Assembly: GCA_022385805.1 (NCBI GenBank)
Contig: MU277774.1
Location: 7,959 to 71,958, forward strand
Direction of reading: 5' to 3'
From: Pilatotrama ljubarskyi
Taxonomy: Eukaryota; Basidiomycota; Agaricomycetes; Polyporales; Polyporaceae
Length of the DNA stretch: 64,000 nt
Numbering within the stretch: position 1 is the first letter of the stretch; each line of letters opens with the position of its first letter. Below, one piece after another: positions 56,612 to 64,000 of this stretch. Both the position numbers and the translations under genes were made by a program. The notes beneath the pieces were generated by a model that was given only the letters and a program-made list of their open reading frames with translations, did no database searches and was not told the origin of the DNA.

Positions 56612-58192
56612 TCAAGGACACACCTCGAACCGCTTTCCATGCACTGTGAGCCGGCGCAAGCTCGCTGCGCTGCGGATGATGCTCTCCGCTAGGGATTGGG
56701 TGATGCGTACGCAAGGCCTTGTGTTCCGGATGCTGAATTTGGCTGTATGCAGGCGAACCAAGCCGCTGACCAGCACTTCAAAATCATCCTGTTTGACCCT
56801 TGGCGTCAGCTAGGTGCTCCCGCTAGTGGAGACATGTCTGTGCTTACCAAGGCGTCTCTCGAAATACCGAGCGCAAGCTCTTCCAGCGCCTTGCACGAGC
56901 GGCACAACGTAACTAACATCCGCTTACCCACGAAGCAGTCCGGCATGTGAAGGACTCGCAACTTGTCGGCGTGTTTCAAGGAGAGATGCTGGACGAGTGG
57001 GTCGAAGCTAACCGCAGGGCCGTTGACCTCGTTCTCGCATACGAGTCGAAGCGCCTCTAGGGGCGCCTTAGCGATAACGCGTCGGACCCATCGGCACAAC
57101 CGATTGGTGTGGTCCTTGGTCATGACGTTTGAGTAGTGGACAGTCAGATGACGCAGGCGAGGGAGTCGAGGATCGAACGATGGGCGAAGTTGCTTTGTTA
57201 CGATGCACTGTCAGAGAGACGAAGAATAGCAGGTGCGGATGCGCACTTGCCAGATAGTATCGAAACTCAAGACTTTGCAAGCATGGCAGTTCCTGCCAGA
57301 AGGCGAAGACATCGCTATCTGTGAGCGAATACGACAACCCGAGGGCAAACGAGGTCACGCTCTGCAGGCGTGGAATGAAAGAGCGTAGTACTCCAGGGGT
57401 GACAGACCCGCAGCTGTGCTGCGCCCACTGTATCAACTTGTAGTGTTCACGATATCTCAAGTGTACTCACCGTCATTCTGATAGTCCGAAGCGTGCTCTC
57501 GAGGTGTCCGAGCCAGTCGGGTAGACGCTGTAGGATAGCTCGCGTGGGAGCCTCTATCGTCAAGCACTCCAATCCTCGGAGTTGCACGAGGACGCTCGAA
57601 TGCTTCTCGTCCGTACATGATGCGTTTACTGCGAGACTGCGGAGGTACCGGAGCCCCAGTAACAACGGCAGTGTATCAGTGAAGACGTCCTCATGGAACT
57701 GCTTCGGAGTGAACACAACGGTCTGCAGGTTTGGCCAGCATTCCATGGCGGCTCTGAGGTACTCCGATAGCTTGTTCAAGGGAGGCGGGCGTGGAGAGAG
57801 GTATCCTTCCGTCAGGTTAGCGCCCCATTGAACACGTGTGCGTTATCCAAGACTATTCACCACTGACTTCCAGGCGTCGCACCAGGGGGGCGTTATGCGG
57901 TAAGCGCGCTGACGCGAAGAGGCCTGCCGAGTCCTATATATCATGAGCGATAGTAGTGAGGATAGATCATCTGTTCGTGTACCAGAAACTCATCTCGTCT
58001 TCTCAAGTCGAGAACTGGGCTAAATGCGGGGGAATACGTGACTTTACTGTACAGATAGGTAGCAGAGGCCTCCTTGAAGATGTGGTTGACCAGAGAGCAG
58101 CAGAGCAACGAGTGGAAGTCGTCCCGTATCCAGTCCAGCACCAGTATCAGTACATCGTAGGAGAGAGGGTCCTTTCCGGTTGGTTGTGGCAT
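56612..58192 (-). CDS. F-box/LRR-like protein 1
   Basis: Probable substrate adaptor of an SCF ubiquitin ligase. From MPQPTGKDPLSYDVL (ATG at 58192) the F-box reads PLSYDVLILVLDWIRDDFHS, then LLCCSLVNHIFKEASATYLY. Leucine-rich repeat-like segments follow over several exons: PHNAPLVRRLEVSG, ECWPNLQTVVFTPKQFHED, LPLLLGLRYLRSLAVNASCT, VQLRGLECLTIEAPTRAI, FIPRLQSVTSFALGLSYSLT, ELPCLQSLEFRYYLA, LPRLRHLTVHYSNV, LSLKHADKLRVLHMPDC and CRSCKALEELALGISRDAL. A last exon (DDFEVLVSGLVRLHTAKFSI) ends GKRFEVCP at 56612. I chose that end over a stop at 56806 because the extra exon continues the repeat pattern and is in frame. An upstream Met at 58300 would add about 36 residues with no conserved character. 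One exon border near 57920 is unclear. Confidence 0.78.
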
Positions 58193-58991
58193 GACGCTCC
58201 TTGGGTCGGAGGATTGAGATCGGCCTCGCAGAGAGCCCAAATCGCGAGTTTTGCTCGTCTGGTTTCTGCGGCAGTACAAAGCTTCGTCACTGCTGGTCAA
58301 GGATGTTTCCTCAGTCCGCGAGACGAGATATGGTCACTCTGACGAGCGTCGAGAAGAAGGACGACGAAACTCTTCGCCTCGCGCAACACTCGCGCCACGT
58401 GGGTTTGGCACAGCCACCAGTACTCACCTTCCACGCCGAATTTGGCAGCAGGGTCTACGACTCGGAGTAGTAGAGGCCCAGTGATCACCGAGTCCGACCT
58501 CCAAGGAGTACTGCATTATCCCCTCATTGCTATGTCAGGTGAATGGTACGGGGTAGCTATCCCATACGTACACGTTGTGCCTGTACCGCTTCTTCGTCTA
58601 ATCTGGTTGATTATTGAAACTGTACCACCTGGCAATTCTGAGCCCCATCGTTTGCCATTTCTGCGGCAATTTGATCAATGTGTGCATTTCGGACTGCAGA
58701 TACTCCTACTGAACTTGTGTTACAAGGCATGAGTGCGACATGGTTGACCGCTGATTGTTATCTCACGTAAACAATGGGCATTTCGAAGGTGGCTACGCGG
58801 TCATTTGACTTACGCGTCGCACATCGCAGCCAAGTCGCGAGGCTGAAGGCGGACGAGCTTACGGCTGTGCTACCGATGGGTGGCTATTTAGCGCACATCC
58901 CGCCGTCCTCTTCCTCCACCACTACCACCCTTCCGGGCCCGGAGCAATCTGCTCTGGTGTACGCCCTCCTTGAGTCTTCACGAGTTGCGAG
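58193..58991. other. Divergent promoter region between two F-box genes
   Basis: About 800 bases separate the starts of two F-box/LRR-like genes transcribed in opposite directions. No gene is seen. The two may share control elements, but I found no palindrome or repeat that proves it. Confidence 0.45.
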
Positions 58992-60552
58992 ATGAGCTCC
59001 CAAGTTATCCTGGCAGCGGCATCTACAAGCTTCGGCGAGGGTTGCGCCGAGCGCGAAGGTCCGAGTGCAGCCACCGTCTCCCATTGCGGCGCCGATTCTC
59101 CCGCACAACAACTTGACATCCCTGAGTGTGACCGCTCATCAAGCCTCCTCCCGGGACCACTCACCCTATATATCCTCACCCGCCCTGATCTTGACACCCT
59201 TCCAGTCCCGGAGGTGAGTTCCTTGCTCGGTGGCTAAACTCCCGATCATGTAACTGTGCCGCAGATCGAGACTCCAGCCTACCATAATCGATCACAGCTT
59301 GTCAAGTCTCAACCTCCACCCCCCGAGGGGACTCCTCGAACTCACCTTGGACTTCCCGCCGAAACATCGCTTGAAGTTTTCGGCTACGTTGCTCGCGTCA
59401 GCCAGCGCTCACTAGCGGACGCAACCGCGGTCTGCTCCTCTCTTCACGGCACGGCGGAGGAAGCCCTGTACAAGTTCCCGGAGCTCCTGACCATCTGGGC
59501 CGCGCGGAAATTTGCCTCCGTCGTCTCCAGCTCACCTGAGCGTGCGCGAGCTGTCCGAGGGCTCCGCCTCTGCTCCCCACCGGAGCATACCTACGAGTTC
59601 GTCAGCATTGTTCGAGAAGCGGCCCCAAAGCTCGAACGACTCCATACGCTCGACCTCGTGGGGATCGGGGATGAATGCGTCGACGAGGACACAGCGTTCC
59701 AGCTCTTCAAAGGACTGGAGGCGCCGTCTCTCCGCCGCATTAGAGGAAGACCCCTGTACCTGAGCCCGCGGGTCATCACTGCCTTGCAGGCGCTCCCTCA
59801 GCTCGAAGAGCTTCGCATGTACGCATGCACGACGTTCCCCGACGCGGACGCAGACTCCGTCATCTTCGTCATTGATGGTCAAGACGAGCCGCGGTTCGAG
59901 ATCCTCGAAGACTTGCCGAATCTGCGCGCGCTCTCCTGCCCGGCGGACATTCTCGCGGAGATGAAGGTCTCGGGGAAGCTGACCTCGTTATGTATTACGG
60001 AGGCGACGCGAGGCCTGATGGCGGACGTCGTCCGGCTCTTCGGGACGCAGCTCGTCAGCTTGCGGGTGGAGAGGCGGCTCAGGAGGTACCTCGGCCTGGC
60101 CTATCCTACGAACTGGTTCGATTGGAGGCAGTTCCCGCGCCTGAAGTTCCTGGACGTGTGTGACAAGGGAAGACGGGTGAGTGTGTCGTCTAGCAAAGTC
60201 TCCAGGTCGTCATACTGACTCTGCGGGTACGTAGGCCGGCGAGATCGAGGGCCAAGTGGTCAGGGCGACGAACCTCCCACCGGCGCTGGAGACGCTGGTC
60301 TGGGGATCAACGTGGGTCTTGGATTGCGCGCTGTTGGACTCCCGCACAGAGGGGTGGAGGCGCCAGACTATCAGAGAGTTTGCGGAGACAGTGTTGCGGC
60401 GCAGCACGGGCGTGAAGACGGTCATCTACCGATGGACCAGAGGGACGTCTTACAAGTGCATTCTAGCCGGCGAGAAAGACTCTCGATGTTATCGCGAGTG
60501 CCTCGCGGACCGGAGTCTTGCGGACGAAGACGCTTGGGCAAACGCGCAGTGA
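58992..60552 (+). CDS. F-box-like/LRR-like protein 2
   Basis: Three exons, 58992-59213, 59265-60176 and 60235-60552, all phase 0, giving 483 residues. The first 100 residues are low in complexity and Ser/Pro-rich. An F-box-like helix set follows: HLGLPAETSLEVFGYVARV, then SLADATAVCSSLHGTAEEAL. The remainder is a run of loosely leucine-rich segments: ARAVRGLRLCSPPEHTYEF, APKLERLHTLDLVGIGDEC, LEAPSLRRIRGRPLYLSP, LPQLEELRMYACTTFPDAD, LEDLPNLRALSCPADILAE, SGKLTSLCITEAT, LFGTQLVSLRVERRLRRYLG, FPRLKFLDVCDKG and LPPALETLVWGSTWVL. The product ends LADEDAWANAQ. It is a likely substrate adaptor. It is only distantly related to F-box gene 1, with which it is divergently arranged. Confidence 0.8.
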
Positions 60553-62210
60553 CGGGAAGACGCCTGGCCTGCGGGAATTGCTCGAGGTTACTGTACTGTA
60601 TAACGTGTATGCCTTGCTGTGTTGATGTTTATGTTTCGTATATTGCGAATCGTATTCTGTCGTGTATTGTCAACCTCCGTCCAGCGTGTTCACTGGCATT
60701 GTTCAGTGCCGGATCCGTAGTCCTACTGCCGCTTAAACTCGGACATCTTGACTGAGTGCTCTTCCACACCACTCTCAAATGCGTATTTGCTGCACGGTTT
60801 TGACTGTAAAGCCAAGTTAATGAGAAGGCCTGGAAGAAAAGAGCACGTCGGCCACCTCGGTGAAGCCGGCATTAGCGCATCCCAAGGGGGTCACATCGTG
60901 TCACATCACGTGACCCTCTGTCACAATACACTGAACGCCGCGGCAGATCCGGACCACTCCCAAAGTCTCCCATCGTGATATCTCCACTGTTCAAGCGAAC
61001 CGCTCGACTCTGCCTGCTTTTGTACGTCGCTTTGATACTCCGACACGGTGCTCACATACCGTCTCTTTGCCTGGTGGCCCCCAAAGCACACGCCTTTCGA
61101 CACGACGCGTGCACGCAGCAGCATGCAGTGGACGCGCGCCGGTCGACGCTGATGTGACGGTGACCGGAAGGTCCTAATCCGTGCTCACAAGATCCATGCC
61201 CATTCCTCATGTTCTCTTCAGAAACATGGGGCATGTCCCGAATAATACCTCACCCCTCTCGATCCTGCACAAATATTGAAGAGAGCTGGGTCCGATGGGT
61301 CCACGGGCTTACATAATGACGTTCATGTTGTCCTGGACGAAATCGGGAGTGGCCTTCTCATCGTGTGAGCTCCTTTTCGTACTCCATGCATCAATACTGA
61401 TATCCTGCTTTGAAGTGGTGTATGGAATGGCTTGGGAATGGCGTGTCTGCGTGTGCGTATTCAGGATACAGCCTTACTTGTGCGACTAGCGGACGTACGA
61501 GCACGCACCATAATCTTTCTTTGGCGAAGCTCACCATACAAACGTGGTGCTATATTGGCGCACGCCTTTGCGTGGATGTTCGGCTCTGTGCACTATGAAA
61601 GGGAGATCATTCGTTCAGTAGGCATCCGTCATCCGTGGTACCATTGGTCGTCGACCGCTGCCTACTCGAAGTTCCCTTACGATCTTCCGTACTCTGTTCT
61701 GATCATGACCGCATTGCAGAGATGTAGCATGTGCCCAGGGGCGATTTTGTCCTGCTCTTGACCCCAGCAGGCATTCGAAGAGATGGCAAACGTCACCGAA
61801 GCTCTCCGCCTTACGCGCCGCATTGAAGGCGTACTTCTCCTCGCACCCGCTGAGCAAACACGCTGCGCCGATTCGCACCATTGTCAGCGCTCGAGTTACG
61901 CGTCTCCGCTACCGAGCGATCGAGTTACCGCACGCGGTACTTGGCTCCTCCTGCAGTCGCCGGTTCTCGACAGGCGCCCAAACTATCGCCGATCCGCCCG
62001 GAAAGTGGAGGTATGCCTTCCTCGGGAATCGAGCAGCATCGTGCCAGACAGTCCGGGAAGCCGACTTCATCCTTATAATCCTCAAGGGTCCTCGCCTCGC
62101 CTGCCCGCGCGGGACCCGCTTTTCCTTTCCTCTCATACCGCGACCCGTTCCGCCGCTCGACACCCACTTCCTCCTCGGCCCTCCGACATCCATGCGGAGA
62201 TAGGATTAGG
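60553..62210. other. Intergenic region of 1.7 kb, no gene seen
   Basis: Several open frames overlap on both strands near 61800-62220, but their compositions (Arg, Pro, Ser) and antisense overlap suggest chance. The last part is the promoter of the second DUF6533 gene. Confidence 0.45.
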
Positions 62211-63599
62211 ATGGCGCTTCTGACTGCCCTTAAGGTCCTTCTTAGCGAGGAGCTCGTGTACATGAACGCGCGCAATCTCAGCTACAGCGAGATCGCGTGT
62301 GTGACGCTTCTGACATGGGACGTGCTGATAATGTTCTCGGATGAGGTGCGTCCTGCTTGAGGGATGTACTTCTTTCCTTGAAATCTGACAACTGTACAGA
62401 CGGAGCTGATCTGGAAGTGAGCATTTTGGCTGTATTGGGGCGCTCGTCAGACTGGTCTGATGACGCCGCGTGCAGACGGGTTTGGACGCCTGCCAAATTC
62501 ATGTACTTCATCGCGCGTTATCTACCCTGGCTTGTCCAGTTGTAAGTCCTGATCTCGCTTGATCAGACATAGGGCTCACGTTTCATCTAGAGCGTTGCTC
62601 GCCATCAGCGTTAACGGAAGCACAGGACTCCAATTCTCGTTTGGCCAGTGCGCTGCTTGGCAAGTTGTCCAAGGCGTCGTCTTGCAGGTCATCGTGACCA
62701 CGGTGGACGTGATCCTCATCACCCGAGGTCAGTCCTTGTCTAGCTGGCGGATCTTCGCGTCACTCCGTGCATCCGATCCGCTCACATAGCTCGGTACCGC
62801 ACCCAGTGTACGCGCTTTATAGCAGGAGTCCTGTCCTCCTCGGCGTCCTCGGGAGCCTCTTCGCCGCCGAGATCGCGTTTCTCTGCTACGTCCTCGCGGT
62901 CGTCACCCCGAAGCTGACCTATGACGATGAATGCTACGTTACCTCCAGCCCGACCATCTTCCAGTACTACTGGTTTGTCGCATTCCGCATGCTCCACCAT
63001 CTCGTCTGGCTGAACGCCACGTCCATGCAGGATAGTATCGCTGATATTCGAGACCATCCTGTTCGTGCTCACCATGTACAAATTCTGCGAAGCCGTGCGC
63101 CAAGGATGGGGCAAGGGTCCAGTCATGCAGCAGTTCGTCACGGACGGTACCTGGGCATACGCACTCATCTTCCTCGTAATGCTCGTCAATATGATGCTAT
63201 ATCGATACGTCCGCTCGACGCTCACCGGCATCTGCTACACGTACGTTGTACCACGCGTCCCCGCCTTGAGCCGTACTGATCAGTGAACTCACGCGAACAG
63301 ATGGCTGCTCGTTGTGCTCTCTCTCGCTGTACGTGTCCGCGCAGCGTCTCAGTGCTGTGCGGTGGGCTAACGCGCAACCTCCTCCCCCTCAGGGGTCGCG
63401 TCTTGTCCTCAATCCGCGGCGCGCATCAATATCGCTGCACGCCGGTTCGAGAAGCCGCCTCGAGAGCTCGAACATCGAGCTCACGCGCCTGTCTTCGGTC
63501 GCCCCAGTGTCGCCTACTCGCGCGGCAGGCGTCATGGTCACCATTGAGCACATTTCGGACGGTGAGAACCACATTCGCATGAGGCGCGTTCGAACATAG
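62211..63599 (+). CDS. DUF6533 family seven-helix membrane protein 2
   Basis: Second DUF6533 protein, with an unusual start. The first exon opens MALLTALKVLLSEELVYMNA and continues LSYSEIACVTLLTWDVLIMF, then SDETELIWKRVWTPAKFMYF and IARYLPWLVQL. It shows the family D..L....E...IW and RY landmarks. Then follow FSFGQCAAWQVVQGVVLQVI, VTTVDVILITR, VYALYSRSPVLLGVLGSLFA, SSPTIFQYYWIVSLIFETIL (joined through a TG|G codon), FVLTMYKFCEAVRQG, DGTWAYALIFLVMLVNMMLY and WLLVVLSLAV. The final exon is GSRLVLNPRRASISLHAGSR to IRMRRVRT, the expected end-of-helix-7 LVLNPR-type motif with a basic tail. All checked joins are in frame. Function is unknown. Confidence 0.82.
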
Positions 63600-64000
63600 A
63601 TTCTCACGTCTCTCATGCAGGAGGGAATTGGGAAAAGGATAGCTACCGAGCGGAGACGCCCGAAGGCGGGTTCGCCGTATGAATGTAACCTCATAGACAA
63701 GTCCCGCGCAGCAGACGGTGTATAACTAGTGCGCTGTAAGAATCGCTCGACTCCATGAGCATGATTGTGCCTTTGATGCTCTCGTCCAGGTCATCAGCCT
63801 GCGCTCCCCTCGGATCACTTCGTGTCCCCCTCCCGCTTGCGAGCACTGAATCGCGGCTCTGGGGGATAAGCAGTACTTCTCGCGGCAGCACCATTTCAAG
63901 TCGAAGTCGGCCCAAACCGGAAGCGTGTCATATTCTGTACGCTGGGCCTCTGACTCGATCGGTCGGTCAGACGCAATCCCCAACAGTCGGCAGCGCAGCA
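63600..64000. other. Trailing intergenic sequence
   Basis: Downstream of the second DUF6533 gene. Short frames on the minus strand overlap the window edge but show no recognisable family, so a gene beginning outside the window cannot be judged. Confidence 0.4.

Noticed and set aside
1..64000. tRNA, rRNA genes or CRISPR arrays
   Set aside because: I saw no cloverleaf with an intact T-loop motif, no rRNA stretches and no regularly spaced repeats; short matches such as CCAAGCGGTTT (39600, 47222) lack the rest of a tRNA.

Overview
The window is nuclear DNA of a filamentous basidiomycete, most likely an Agaricomycete of the Polyporales type. The evidence is gene-dense DNA with many short GT-AG introns (about 50 to 90 nt) and very small exons. 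The gene content also fits: expanded cytochrome P450s, F-box and BTB proteins, DUF6533 membrane proteins, an OPT oligopeptide transporter and a secreted GH3 beta-glucosidase. Nothing looks prokaryotic, viral or mitochondrial. All multi-exon models were built by hand from splice signals and from comparison between paralogues in the window, so individual exon edges are provisional.

Layout. 1-3.7 kb: no gene recognised, only GC-rich DNA with small tandem repeats. 3.75-6.9 kb: secreted GH3 beta-glucosidase. 8.6-12.8 kb: tandem pair of seven-helix membrane proteins (TM7-A, TM7-B). 13.1-15.8 kb: tandem pair, on the minus strand, of small single-pass membrane proteins with a shared promoter element. 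16.45-17.86 kb: nested transposons, a 750-bp hAT remnant with a perfect 8-bp target duplication inside the end of a foldback element. 19.3-24.2 kb: two more seven-helix genes (TM7-C, TM7-D). 24.5-28.1 kb: BTB trio, one intact copy between two decayed ones. 29.2-30.6 kb: TM7-E. 31.4-33.2 kb: SWI/SNF-RSC subunit of the SWP73/BAF60 family. 35.1-38.2 kb: OPT transporter. 38.4-39.6 kb: another BTB gene on the minus strand. 41.3-43.5 kb: P450-1. 44.0-46.8 kb: BAR-SH3 adaptor. 48.2-50.0 kb: DUF6533 protein. 50.2-55.6 kb: P450-2 and P450-3 (minus). 56.6-60.6 kb: divergent pair of F-box/LRR-like genes. 62.2-63.6 kb: second DUF6533 protein.

The conserved housekeeping genes (SWP73, OPT, BAR-SH3) sit among fast-evolving, locally duplicated families. 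Five members of one uncharacterised seven-helix family, two DUF6533 proteins and two small tail-rich membrane proteins lie in one 64-kb stretch. BTB and F-box proteins, typical E3 ubiquitin ligase adaptors, are interspersed. The three P450s share intron positions, including a 14-nt microexon that encodes the oxygen-activation motif. They therefore derive from one ancestor, although one copy has lost the FRPER arginines and another has shifted a splice acceptor. No secondary-metabolite backbone gene is visible, so a biosynthetic cluster is not supported.
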